14,360 bases of DNA, from NCBI GenBank assembly GCA_934527255.1, contig CAKTAM010000043.1, forward strand, positions 1-14,360. Direction: 5' to 3'. Made by a program: the position numbers and the translations under genes. This DNA comes from an uncultured Oscillospiraceae bacterium (lineage in GTDB: Bacteria; Bacillota; Clostridia; Oscillospirales; Ruminococcaceae). The notes below the pieces were generated by a model, which had not been told where the DNA came from, did no database searches, and saw only the letters and a program-made list of their open reading frames with translations. Position 1 is the stretch's first letter, and each line of letters begins with the position of its first letter. This document shows, in pieces, positions 1-6,656 of the stretch.

Positions 1-249
1 GTACAGCTGCGTCTGCTGCGCGCGCAGCTGCAGTCGCTGTTTGATGCCGCAGTGGGTGAAAACGCCGGTATCGTGCTGCGGGTGGTCGGCATCGGGCTGC
101 TGGTGCAGGCCACGGCGGATCTGTGCCGCGAGGCGGACCAGCCCGCGCTGGAGGGCAAGGTGATCCTGTTGGGAAAGCTGCTGATCGTGGCATCGGCCGC
201 ACCGCTGGCAGGCCGGGCGCTGCAGCTGCTGTCGGGGCTGCTGCTATGA
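1..249 (+). CDS. spoIIIAD: SpoIIIAD, stage III sporulation protein AD (3' end only)
   Basis: The 82 codons before the TGA stop at 247-249 are the C-terminal part of a small hydrophobic membrane protein; the 5' end lies outside the window. The visible part reads as a short amphipathic stretch, a helix around VLRVVGIGLLVQATADLC, a polar KVILLGK segment and a last hydrophobic helix ending in SGLLL. This matches the end of SpoIIIAD, which in the family has a conserved region with the pattern (I/V)xGIxxLxQxxxxxCxDAG before its last helix. SpoIIIAD is an integral membrane part of the SpoIIIA complex in the mother-cell membrane around the forespore. The stop overlaps the spoIIIAE start by 4 bases (ATGA), so translation is probably coupled. 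The assignment rests on this pattern and on the four spoIIIA genes that follow in the expected order. Confidence 0.85.
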   Translation, partial: VQLRLLRAQLQSLFDAAVGENAGIVLRVVGIGLLVQATADLCREADQPALEGKVILLGKLLIVASAAPLAGRALQLLSGLLL

Positions 250-1406
250 AAAAGAGGCTTTGTCGATGGGCACTGTGTCTGGCGGCATTGTTGGCGCTGC
301 TGTCAGGCAGCCTGCAGCGGGCGTCGGCCGCCTGTGCGCCGCAGAGGCTGACTGCAGAAAGGCGGCAGGCAGAGGAGGCGCAGCAGACGCTTTCGCTGGA
401 GGATTATCTGCTGGAGGACGACTGGCGCGCCTTTTTTGAAGCACAGCCGTTTTCGCTGGAGCAGCTGCGCGGCAAAAGCCTGCCGCAGCTGCTTGGCGCG
501 CTGTGGCAGCAGCTGACGGCGCAGCTGCGCAGACCGCTGCAAAGCGCCCTGCGTGTGACGGCGCTGTTGGCGCTGCTGGGCTTTTTTCGGCTGCTGGGCA
601 GAGAAAACGCCTCGCCGGAGCTGGAATATACCCTGCAGTCGGTGATGACCGTGGTCGTTTTTCTGTTGCTGAGTACGCCGGTGCTGGCGCTGCTGGAGGA
701 TTTCCGGCAGACGCTGGAAAGCGGCAGGGTGTTTCTTGCCCAGTTGACGCCGGTGTTGTGCTCGGTTCTGGCGGCCAGCGGGCAGACGGGCACGGCGCTG
801 GTGTGCAGCACGGTGTTTTCCGGCGTTCTGCTGGCGGTGGCGCAGGCGTTGTACGGCTGGGTCGCGCCGCTGATCCGCATTTTTCTGGCGCTCAGTGTGA
901 CCAGCGGCCTGTGCGGCTCGCTGCGGCTGGAGGGCTTTGTGCAGCTGCTGCGCCGCATTCTGTATTGGTCGCTGGGGGTCATTGCCACCCTGTTTGCCGG
1001 GTATCTCGGGCTGCAAAGCGTGCTGGCCAACGCGGGCGATTCGCTTGCCCTGAAAACCGGAAAGCTGGTGCTTTCGGGCGGCATCCCCATTGTGGGCGGG
1101 GCGGTATCCGATGCGGTGGGCACCGTTTATACCGGGCTGCGGCTGGTCAAAAGCGCCGTGGGGGTGCTGGGCATCGTCGGTCTGCTGGTACTGTTTTTGC
1201 CGGGGCTGCTGCAATGCCTTGTGTATGGGTTGGTGTGCCGGGCCTGCTCGGCTGCGGCGCGCCTGTTTGACAATGCCCCTGCCGCGGCCCTGCTGGACGG
1301 CCTGGCGGAGGCCGTGCGTATGCTGGGCGCGGTGCTGACGCTGTACCTGATGCTGACGGTGCTTTCCACGGCACTGCTGGCACTATGGAGCACCGGGGCA
1401 CTGTAG
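246..1406 (+). CDS. spoIIIAE: SpoIIIAE, stage III sporulation protein AE
   Basis: A 386-residue polytopic membrane protein, close to the roughly 400 residues usual for the family. Residues 1-28 look like a signal peptide (MKKR, a long Leu/Ala core, then an ASA-AC cleavage-like site). A charged extracytoplasmic segment (about 30-95) follows, then several hydrophobic helices from about residue 100 to the end. The conserved GGIPIVGGAVSDA motif is at about 278-290 and is a strong family marker. SpoIIIAE is the largest membrane subunit of the SpoIIIA complex in the mother-cell membrane, which with SpoIIQ connects mother cell and forespore and is needed for late forespore gene expression. The ATG at 246 is preferred because it overlaps the spoIIIAD stop by 4 bases and starts directly with a signal peptide; the frame is open further upstream, but only as a shadow of spoIIIAD. 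Confidence 0.95.
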   Translation: MKKRLCRWALCLAALLALLSGSLQRASAACAPQRLTAERRQAEEAQQTLSLEDYLLEDDWRAFFEAQPFSLEQLRGKSLPQLLGALWQQLTAQLRRPLQSALRVTALLALLGFFRLLGRENASPELEYTLQSVMTVVVFLLLSTPVLALLEDFRQTLESGRVFLAQLTPVLCSVLAASGQTGTALVCSTVFSGVLLAVAQALYGWVAPLIRIFLALSVTSGLCGSLRLEGFVQLLRRILYWSLGVIATLFAGYLGLQSVLANAGDSLALKTGKLVLSGGIPIVGGAVSDAVGTVYTGLRLVKSAVGVLGIVGLLVLFLPGLLQCLVYGLVCRACSAAARLFDNAPAAALLDGLAEAVRMLGAVLTLYLMLTVLSTALLALWSTGAL

Positions 1407-1436
1407 CCGTCCCGGCCAAAGGAGAGGAACGGGACA

Positions 1437-1892
1437 ATGGAAGCGCTGCGACGCTGGATACTGCTGCTGTGCAGCGGCTGCATTCTATATGGCCTGCTGG
1501 AAAACCTGCTGCCGCGGCGCGGGGTCTGGCCAGTCATAAAAGCGGTGGCCGTCTTATATATTTTACTGGTCGCACTTTCTCCGGTGCAAAGCCTTGCTCT
1601 GCCGGAAAACGGCTGGCCGCCGCTTGAAGAGGCGTCGTCGGCGCTGCCGACGGATCCTGCCGTGCAGGAGGCCTTTTGGCGGCAAACCGGGGAAGAGCTG
1701 CAAAAAACACTGTCGCAGGCGCTGGAGGCGGCCGGGGTGGATGCACGGCTGCTGGAGGCGAAGCTTTCCGACGAAAACACGCCGGTGCGGCTGCGGCTGT
1801 GGGTGCGGGATGAAGCGGCACAGGCGGCGGCCCGCCAGTTGTGCGACAGCCTGTTGGAAACGGCGGCGGAGTATGAATGGGAGTACGGATGA
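1437..1892 (+). CDS. spoIIIAF: SpoIIIAF, stage III sporulation protein AF
   Basis: A 151-residue protein, shorter than the Bacillus subtilis form (about 206) but with the same plan. It has two N-terminal membrane helices (about residues 7-24 and 33-52, the second reading IKAVAVLYILLVALSPV) and a soluble C-terminal domain of about 100 residues. The C-terminal part (from about 70) is the SpoIIIAF domain; its fold in the family resembles ring-building motifs of secretion systems. It belongs to the mother-cell membrane part of the SpoIIIA-SpoIIQ channel. A good ribosome binding site (AAAGGAGAGG, 1418-1427) precedes the ATG. The 30-base gap after spoIIIAE carries a small inverted repeat with this site in its loop. 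The stop codon overlaps a possible ATG of spoIIIAG. Confidence 0.92.
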   Translation: MEALRRWILLLCSGCILYGLLENLLPRRGVWPVIKAVAVLYILLVALSPVQSLALPENGWPPLEEASSALPTDPAVQEAFWRQTGEELQKTLSQALEAAGVDARLLEAKLSDENTPVRLRLWVRDEAAQAAARQLCDSLLETAAEYEWEYG

Positions 1893-1906
1893 AAGAGGAT
1901 GTCGGA

Positions 1907-2506
1907 ATGAACAAAGAGGAGACTGCCGTCGGGCAAAAGACGGTGCAGGGCCTTTGGCAGACGCTGCGCTCGGGCCGGGGGCTGGAAAAGCTTCTTGGCC
2001 GCAGGGCTGTTTTGTGGGCCGGCGCGCTGGGGGCGCTGGTGCTGCTGGTGTTCAGCTTTGCAGGCGGCGCTGACCGCAGCGCCCCGGCCGCCGACGGCGC
2101 CGCCGCACAGCCGCAGGCCCTTGAGGTCGGGCAGTACGAGGCCGAGCTGGAGGCGCGGCTGACGCAGCTGTTGTCGCAGGTGGAGGGGGCGGGGCAGGTG
2201 AGCGTGATGGTCACGCTGGAAAGCACCGCGCAGACGGTGTACGCCCAGGCGTACGCCGAAACGGATGATACCTCCAGCGGGCAGCAAAGCGGCGAAAGCC
2301 GACGGTTCAGCCGCTCGACCGATTATGTGCTGATCAGTGACGGCGGCAGTCGTCAGGCGCTGGAGGAGACCACGCTGCAGCCAACGGTAAAGGGCGTGGC
2401 CGTGGTGTGCACCGGCGCGGAAAGCGCACGCGTGGTCAGCCGCATGACCCAGTTGGTCAGTACGGTATTGGGCATTCCCAGCAGCCGCATCTGCGTGACC
2501 GGCTAG
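1907..2506 (+). CDS. spoIIIAG: SpoIIIAG, stage III sporulation protein AG
   Basis: A 199-residue protein with a short cytoplasmic N-terminus, one membrane helix (about residues 34-52, AVLWAGALGALVLLVFSF) and an extracytoplasmic domain. In the family this domain forms a large ring in the mother-cell membrane by a ring-building motif related to those of type III secretion and flagellar proteins. The stretch from about 77 (YEAELEARLTQLLSQVEGAG) through VSVMVTLES, and the end with VKGVAVVCTGAESARV and VLGIPSSRICV, match the family well. The Ser/Gln/Gly-rich middle (about 120-135) is an expected insertion. Three in-frame ATGs are possible (1877, 1889, 1907). I chose 1907 for its AAAGAGG site eight bases upstream; 1889 would give a 4-base overlap with the spoIIIAF stop and is nearly as likely. 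Confidence 0.92.
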   Translation: MNKEETAVGQKTVQGLWQTLRSGRGLEKLLGRRAVLWAGALGALVLLVFSFAGGADRSAPAADGAAAQPQALEVGQYEAELEARLTQLLSQVEGAGQVSVMVTLESTAQTVYAQAYAETDDTSSGQQSGESRRFSRSTDYVLISDGGSRQALEETTLQPTVKGVAVVCTGAESARVVSRMTQLVSTVLGIPSSRICVTG

Positions 2507-2520
2507 CCGGGCGTCCCGGT
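2498..2520 (+). other. Short GC-rich inverted repeat between spoIIIAG and spoIIIAH
   Basis: Directly after the spoIIIAG stop, CCGGG (2507-2511) and CCCGG (2515-2519) can pair around a 3-base loop. Alternatively ACCGG (2498-2502) can pair with CCGGT (2516-2520). No run of T follows, so this is not an intrinsic terminator. It could stabilise or space the mRNA between two channel genes, but stems this short arise easily in GC-rich DNA. Confidence 0.3.
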
Positions 2521-2557
2521 TTCGCATACAGGCAACAGAAGGAGGCAGAAGAAAACA

Positions 2558-3130
2558 ATGACAAGTGCAAAGCAGCGCAGAAAGATCACCCTGGCCGCCC
2601 TTGCCGTCGCGCTGGGGGCCGCCGTTTACCTGAACTGGCAGTACGCGCGCACCGATACGCCGCTTGGCTTTGACGTGCAGGACAGCATGGTGCTTTCCAC
2701 CGAAAGCGGCGCCATGGACGATGTGAACAAAAACTATGGCGACGCCCAGCTGGTCAGCGCCGCAAAGGATTCCGGCGAGGCCTATTTTGATGAGGCCGGG
2801 CTCAAGCGCAGCAAGACCCGCGACGAGGCGTTGGATAAGCTGCAGAAATCGCTGAAAAACGCCAAGCTGACCCAGGAGGAAAAGCAGAAGCTGACCGATG
2901 AGCTCAGCGGTGTGCTCACCGCCATGACAGCCGAGGGCGACATTGAAAATCTGGTGCGCGCAAAGGGGTTTGCCAACTGTCTGGCCTTTATTGATACCGA
3001 CCGCGTGACGGTGACGGTCAGCACCGGCGGCGAGGCGCTGACGCAGGCGCAGGCGGCCCAGATTCGCGATATCATCCTCAGCAAGCTGGATGTGGAGGCG
3101 AAAAATATTTCAATTGTTGAGGTGAAATAG
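2558..3130 (+). CDS. spoIIIAH: SpoIIIAH, stage III sporulation protein AH
   Basis: A 190-residue bitopic membrane protein. A basic N-terminus (MTSAKQRRK) leads into one membrane helix (about residues 9-27). A charged linker rich in Asp, Lys and Glu follows. The C-terminal domain (about 95-190) contains ANCLAFIDTDRVTVTV and ends in KLDVEAKNISIVEVK, the typical end of SpoIIIAH with its YscJ/FliF-like fold. In the family this domain binds forespore SpoIIQ across the space between the two membranes, joining the two halves of the channel and helping engulfment. The start is supported by a full AAGGAGG (2539-2545), at a rather long 12-base spacing. It is the last gene of the spoIIIA operon; a new promoter follows the stop directly and no terminator is visible between them. 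Confidence 0.95.
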   Translation: MTSAKQRRKITLAALAVALGAAVYLNWQYARTDTPLGFDVQDSMVLSTESGAMDDVNKNYGDAQLVSAAKDSGEAYFDEAGLKRSKTRDEALDKLQKSLKNAKLTQEEKQKLTDELSGVLTAMTAEGDIENLVRAKGFANCLAFIDTDRVTVTVSTGGEALTQAQAAQIRDIILSKLDVEAKNISIVEVK

Positions 3131-3159
3131 TTGTTTCAGCCGTGGGAATTTGGTATAAT
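3131..3159 (+). promoter_or_regulatory. Sigma-A type promoter for the yqhY-nusB cluster
   Basis: A perfect -10 hexamer TATAAT (3154-3159) is preceded by TGG, making an extended -10 (TGnTATAAT). Exactly 17 bases upstream is TTGTTT (3131-3136), a weak -35 box matching TTG of the consensus. The -35 box begins on the base after the spoIIIAH stop. Predicted transcription start is near 3166, giving a leader of about 135 bases before yqhY. This AT-rich block stands out sharply from its surroundings. It would let the housekeeping genes be expressed in growth independently of spoIIIA, which in the family is read by sporulation sigma-E. Confidence 0.8.
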
Positions 3160-3300
3160 AACAAAAATTGGAGTATTTTTCATGCAGCCTTCGGCAAAAA
3201 ACGGCCGGGGGAGCTGTCCGGTCGGCTGCGGTCGGCGGGCAGCGTCAGGCGGGAGGCCAAAGCAAGCGCAGGGCCGCCGCCGGAAAGGACGGACAGACGT

Positions 3301-3654
3301 ATGGAAGTGAAAGAACATGCAACCATCGGCAGCCTGCAGATCGCCGCGGATGTGCTGTGCAAAATAGCCCGGCAGGCGGCGCTGGAGATCGACGGCGTGG
3401 CCGGGGTCGAGCAGGCAGGCAACAGTGTGCGCAGCGTGGTGGCCAGCCGCATCCAGAAGCCGGTGACGGTCGTTCTGGTGGACGGCGTGGCGGAGTTTAC
3501 CGTCAATCTGGTCGTGCGGTACGGCGCCAAAATTCCGGCACTGTGCGAGCATGTGCAGGAAAACGTCAAAAACGCCGTGCAGAGCATGACCGGCGTGACA
3601 GTCTCCCGCGTGAACGTCGTGGTCGCGGGCATCCGCCCCGAGGCGGAGGCCTGA
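3301..3654 (+). CDS. yqhY: Asp23/Gls24 family protein (YqhY-like)
   Basis: A 117-residue soluble protein of the Asp23 (DUF322) family. The hallmark opening, ATIGSLQIAADVLCKIARQAALEIDGVAGV, is at about residues 7-36. The VDGVAEFTVNLVVRYGAKIP block (about 60-79) and the closing TGVTVSRVNVVVAGI complete the single domain. Its position just before nusB matches Bacillus yqhY, which lies between accBC and nusB and has been linked to control of fatty acid synthesis; the accBC genes are not here. The exact role is unclear. The reading frame is open from 3142, but that ATG lies between the -35 and -10 boxes of the promoter, upstream of any transcript start. The ATG at 3301, with AAAGGA at 3284-3289, gives a normal family length. 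Confidence 0.9.
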   Translation: MEVKEHATIGSLQIAADVLCKIARQAALEIDGVAGVEQAGNSVRSVVASRIQKPVTVVLVDGVAEFTVNLVVRYGAKIPALCEHVQENVKNAVQSMTGVTVSRVNVVVAGIRPEAEA

Positions 3655-3685
3655 CCTCCCGGACAGGACAATTGAAAGAAAACAG

Positions 3686-3732
3686 GCACGGCCTCCTTTT
3701 TGATGCAGCGGTTTCAAAAAGGAGGCTTGTGC
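3686..3732 (+). promoter_or_regulatory. Strong RNA hairpin in the nusB leader
   Basis: A perfect 13-bp inverted repeat: GCCTCCTTTTTGA (3691-3703) pairs with TCAAAAAGGAGGC (3714-3726) around a 10-base loop. After a small internal loop, GCAC (3686-3689) pairs with GTGC (3729-3732), lengthening the stem. The 3' arm contains AAAAAGGAGGC, which looks like a Shine-Dalgarno site but is paired and lies about 27 bases before the nusB start, too far to serve it directly. No run of T follows on either strand, so a normal intrinsic terminator is unlikely. Possible roles are an RNase processing site, mRNA stabiliser or attenuator; the sequence alone does not decide. Confidence 0.65.
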
Positions 3733-3752
3733 AGTCTGAAAGGTGAAAAATC

Positions 3753-4208
3753 ATGAAGCGAAAAGATTCACGCGAGAGCGCTTTCCTGGCCGAGTTTGAG
3801 CTGACGTTCGGTCACAGCAGCCTGGACGAGCTGCTGGAGACCGTGCGGGAGGAGGGCGAGTACGGGCTGGACGACTTTGCCGAAAGCCTGCTGCGCCTGT
3901 ATGAGCAGCACTCCTTCGAGGTGGACGAGCAGATCCGTGCGCATCTGAAGGGCTGGAGCGACGAGCGCCTGTCCAAAACCAGCCTCAGCCTGCTGCGGCT
4001 CTCCATTGCGGAGATGCTGTACGGTGAGCCGGATATGGACAGCGTTATCATCAATGAGGCGGTCGAGCTGGCCAAGCGGTATGCCGGAGAAAAGGATTAT
4101 CAGTTTGTCAACGGCCTGCTGGGTACGGTCTCCCGTGACAGAGCGGCCGAAAAGGCGGCCGCCGCAGAGCCTGCCGGGCAGTCGGCCGCTGACGCTGCGC
4201 CATGCTGA
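3753..4208 (+). CDS. nusB: Transcription antitermination factor NusB
   Basis: A 151-residue protein; the NusB domain fills about residues 3-130. Recognisable blocks are the first helix (SRESAFLAEFEL), the core from about 68 (WSDERLSKTSLSLLRLSIAEM), VIINEAVELAKRYA (98-111) and QFVNGLLG (117-124), all diagnostic of NusB. With NusE (ribosomal protein S10), NusB binds boxA in nascent rRNA and helps RNA polymerase avoid early termination. The last 20 residues are an Ala-rich tail beyond the usual domain. The ATG at 3753 has AAAGGTGA (3739-3746) in front. The end overlaps the next gene by 7 bases. The 98-base gap to yqhY contains a strong hairpin. Confidence 0.93.
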   Translation: MKRKDSRESAFLAEFELTFGHSSLDELLETVREEGEYGLDDFAESLLRLYEQHSFEVDEQIRAHLKGWSDERLSKTSLSLLRLSIAEMLYGEPDMDSVIINEAVELAKRYAGEKDYQFVNGLLGTVSRDRAAEKAAAAEPAGQSAADAAPC

Positions 4209-5149
4209 TCTTAGGGCTGGACACCAGCAATTACGCTACCTCCATGGCCGTGCTGGATACCGATGCCATGCGCCTGCAGTATGATATCAAGCGTTTTCTG
4301 CCGGTGCGCGCTGGGCAGCTGGGGCTGCGGCAGAGCGATGCGGTCTTTCACCACACGCAGGCGCTGCCGCAGCTGCTGGAGGAGGTGAGCCGCAGGGTGC
4401 CCCTTGGCGAGATCGCCGCAGTGGGCGTTTCGGCCAGTCACCGTCCGTTGGAGGGCTCTTATATGCCCTGCTTTACCACGGGTGTGGCGTTTGCCGACGC
4501 ATTGGCGGCTTTTAAGGGGCTGCCGCTTGTTCAGACAACGCATCAGCAGGGGCATATTGCCGCCGCGCTGTTCGCCTGCGGCGACCCGCAGCTGTTTGAA
4601 CAGGAGGCGCTGGTCTTTCATGTGTCCGGCGGCACGACCGACCTTCTGCGCTGCCGCGGCAGTCAGGTGCTGGGCCAGCTGGGCACCAGCAGCGACCTGT
4701 ACGCCGGGCAGGCGGTCGACCGCATCGGCGTCCGGCTGGGGTTCCCGTTCCCGGCCGGGGCCGAGCTTTCGCGGCTGGCACTGGCCTGCAGCGAGCCGGT
4801 CGCCGTGCCGCGCGTCAGCGTGCGCGGGTGCAGCTGCAGCCTTTCCGGGCTGGAAAATCAGTGCAATGCACTGCTGGAGGCGGGGCGTTCGCCGCAGTAT
4901 GTGGCCAAATACTGCCTGCTGGCGGTGGCGCGCACGCTGGAAAAAATGATGCTGGCCGCGCTGGAGCAATACCCCGGCCGCCCGGTGATCTTTGCCGGCG
5001 GGGTGATGAGCAGCCCTGTTGTGCGGCAGTACATGCAGCAGCGGCACCCGGCCAGCCGCTTTGTGGAGGGAAAGTTTGCCTCCGACAACGCCATTGGCGT
5101 CAGTGTGATCGCTGCGAAGGAGTGCATGGCATGCCCGAAGAAAGATTGA
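4202..5149 (+). CDS. TsaD/Kae1-like (peptidase M22 family) paralogue
   Basis: A 315-residue protein of the ASKHA ATPase fold, related to TsaD (YgjD/Kae1), the tRNA threonylcarbamoyladenosine transferase. Family landmarks are visible: GLDTSNYATSMAV (5-17), the metal-binding pair H114/H118 in THQQGH, VSGGTTDLL (141-149; TsaD usually has SGGHT, so the second His is Thr here), DLYAGQAVDRIG (165-176), SLSGLENQ (213-220), FAGGV (264-268) and SDNAIG (294-299) with the conserved Asp. Divergence from TsaD, seen also in the short central part and C-terminus, suggests a paralogue and not the essential enzyme, which is presumably encoded elsewhere. Its substrate is unknown. Such genes between nusB and xseA recur in Clostridia, as far as I recall. 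It overlaps nusB by 7 bases and xseA by 19. Confidence 0.85.
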   Translation: MLILGLDTSNYATSMAVLDTDAMRLQYDIKRFLPVRAGQLGLRQSDAVFHHTQALPQLLEEVSRRVPLGEIAAVGVSASHRPLEGSYMPCFTTGVAFADALAAFKGLPLVQTTHQQGHIAAALFACGDPQLFEQEALVFHVSGGTTDLLRCRGSQVLGQLGTSSDLYAGQAVDRIGVRLGFPFPAGAELSRLALACSEPVAVPRVSVRGCSCSLSGLENQCNALLEAGRSPQYVAKYCLLAVARTLEKMMLAALEQYPGRPVIFAGGVMSSPVVRQYMQQRHPASRFVEGKFASDNAIGVSVIAAKECMACPKKD

Positions 5150-6426
5150 CCGTCAGCGTGACGGCGCTCAACCGCTATGTCCGGTCGCTGCTGGACGGCG
5201 ACCTTCGCCTGAGAGATCTGCGCCTGCGCGGCGAGATCTCCAATTTTGTGCATCACCGCACGGGGCACTGTTATTTTTCGCTGAAGGATGAGGCCTGCAG
5301 CGTTCGTGCGGTCATGTTCCGCGCCGATGCGCAGCAGCTGCGGTTTCTTCCGCAGAACGGCATGCAGGTCGTGGCGGACTGCCGGGTCTCCCTGTTCGAG
5401 AGAGACGGCAGCTTTCAGGTGTATGTCAGCTCGCTGTTTCCGGATGGCCTTGGTTCCATCCGGCTGGCGTTCGAGCAGCTGAAGAGCCGTTTGGAAAAAG
5501 AAGGCCTGTTTGACCCTGCCCACAAAAAGCCGCTTCCGCCCATGCCCGCAGTGATCGGCGTGGTGACATCGGCGACGGGGGCCGCGCTGCAGGATATCCG
5601 CAACGTGCTTTCGCGCCGCTTCCCGCTGACAAGGCTTCTGTTGGCGCCGGTCAGCGTGCAGGGCGCGCAGGCAGCGCAGGAGGTTGCCGCCGCCATTGCC
5701 CGGCTGGATGCCGACGGCCGGGCTGACGTCATTATTGTGGCGCGGGGCGGCGGCTCGGCGGAGGATCTGTGGGTGTTCAACGATGAGCGTATCGCCCGTG
5801 CGGCCTATGCCTGCCGCACGCCGCTGATCTCCGCCATCGGCCACGAAATTGATTTTACCATTCTGGATTTTGTCGCCGACTGGCGCGCGCCGACCCCGTC
5901 GGCCGCGGCCGAGCTTGCCGTGCCGGAAACAGGGGCGCTGCTGCGGCACAACGCCGAGCTGGCCGACAGCCTGCAGCGGCTGATGCGGCAGAGACTGCAG
6001 CGCTGCCGTCAGAACGTACAGGTGCTGGCCAATCACCCGGCGCTGCGTGCCTCCGCGCAGCGGGTGCCGACCTGCCGTGACAGACTTTCGGCGCTGAACG
6101 CGGCGCTGTGCCGTCAGGCACAGAGCTCTTTGGCGCAGCGCGCCGACCGTCTTGCCGCCTGTGCGCGGCTGGCCGCTTCGCTTGACCCGTACGCGGTGCT
6201 GGCGCGCGGTTACGCCGTGGTGTATCAGGACGGTGTGCCCGCACGGCCCACCCGTTTGAAGGCGGGCGATGCGGTGCAGATCGAAACGGCGGCCGCCCGG
6301 CTGGACTGCACCGTAGAGCATGTGATGCCAAAGCGTCCGCACAGGGCCAAAAGGGCCGCGCAGCCGTCCAAAGCGGCTGATGCAGACGCTGCGCCGCAGC
6401 CGGAAACGGAAAAGGAGAAGCCATGA
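5131..6426 (+). CDS. xseA: Exodeoxyribonuclease VII large subunit
   Basis: A 431-residue protein, near the family's usual 400-460. Residues about 5-105 are the OB-fold DNA-binding domain (LTVSVTALNRYVRSLL, GEISNF, GHCYFSLKDE). The catalytic region carries IGVVTSATGAALQDI (142-156), RGGGSAEDLWVFND (205-218) and GHEIDFTILDFVAD (237-250), followed by the hallmark RAPTPSAAAEL. A long helical segment comes next, then a short Lys/Ala/Pro-rich tail. With XseB it forms exonuclease VII, which degrades single-stranded DNA from both ends in repair and mismatch correction. The frame is open far upstream, but the ATG at 5131 has AAGGAG (5117-5122) in front and starts at the family's N-terminus; it overlaps the preceding gene by 19 bases. 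The stop overlaps xseB by 4 bases. Confidence 0.97.
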   Translation: MPEERLTVSVTALNRYVRSLLDGDLRLRDLRLRGEISNFVHHRTGHCYFSLKDEACSVRAVMFRADAQQLRFLPQNGMQVVADCRVSLFERDGSFQVYVSSLFPDGLGSIRLAFEQLKSRLEKEGLFDPAHKKPLPPMPAVIGVVTSATGAALQDIRNVLSRRFPLTRLLLAPVSVQGAQAAQEVAAAIARLDADGRADVIIVARGGGSAEDLWVFNDERIARAAYACRTPLISAIGHEIDFTILDFVADWRAPTPSAAAELAVPETGALLRHNAELADSLQRLMRQRLQRCRQNVQVLANHPALRASAQRVPTCRDRLSALNAALCRQAQSSLAQRADRLAACARLAASLDPYAVLARGYAVVYQDGVPARPTRLKAGDAVQIETAAARLDCTVEHVMPKRPHRAKRAAQPSKAADADAAPQPETEKEKP

Positions 6427-6656
6427 AAAAGAAAGAGCCTGTCCTCTCTTATGAGGAAGCCGTCGCCGAGCTGGAAAGCATTCTGCAAAAGCTTTCGGCG
6501 GAGGAGACGACGCTGGAGGAATCGCTGACGCTGTACGCCCGTGCGGCACAGCTGATCGCCGACTGCAATGCCCTGCTGAAAAAGGCCGAGCTGCAGATGG
6601 AGACCGTTACCCAGACGCTGCAGGGCCTGCAGGAGGAACCGGAAGATGACGTATGA
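6423..6656 (+). CDS. xseB: Exodeoxyribonuclease VII small subunit
   Basis: A 77-residue acidic helical protein, the usual size for XseB. It shows the family pattern: LSYEEAVAELESILQKLSAEETTLEESLTLYARAAQLIADCNALLKKAE, two long helices that bind the large subunit in several copies. It starts with an ATGA overlap with xseA and has AAAGGAG at 6411-6417. Its 3' end overlaps the ispA start at 6646 by 11 bases. Coupled translation would help set the several-to-one subunit ratio known for this enzyme. Confidence 0.95.
   Translation: MKKKEPVLSYEEAVAELESILQKLSAEETTLEESLTLYARAAQLIADCNALLKKAELQMETVTQTLQGLQEEPEDDV

Noticed and set aside
1127..2527. Long open frame of 466 codons on the - strand over spoIIIAE to spoIIIAG
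   Set aside because: It lies opposite well-recognised spoIIIA genes. Its Ala/Arg/Ser/Pro-rich translation has no family pattern; such frames are common opposite GC-rich codons.
3142..3300. 53-residue N-terminal extension of the Asp23-family protein
   Set aside because: The ATG at 3142 lies within the promoter, upstream of the predicted transcript start, and the extension has no family similarity.
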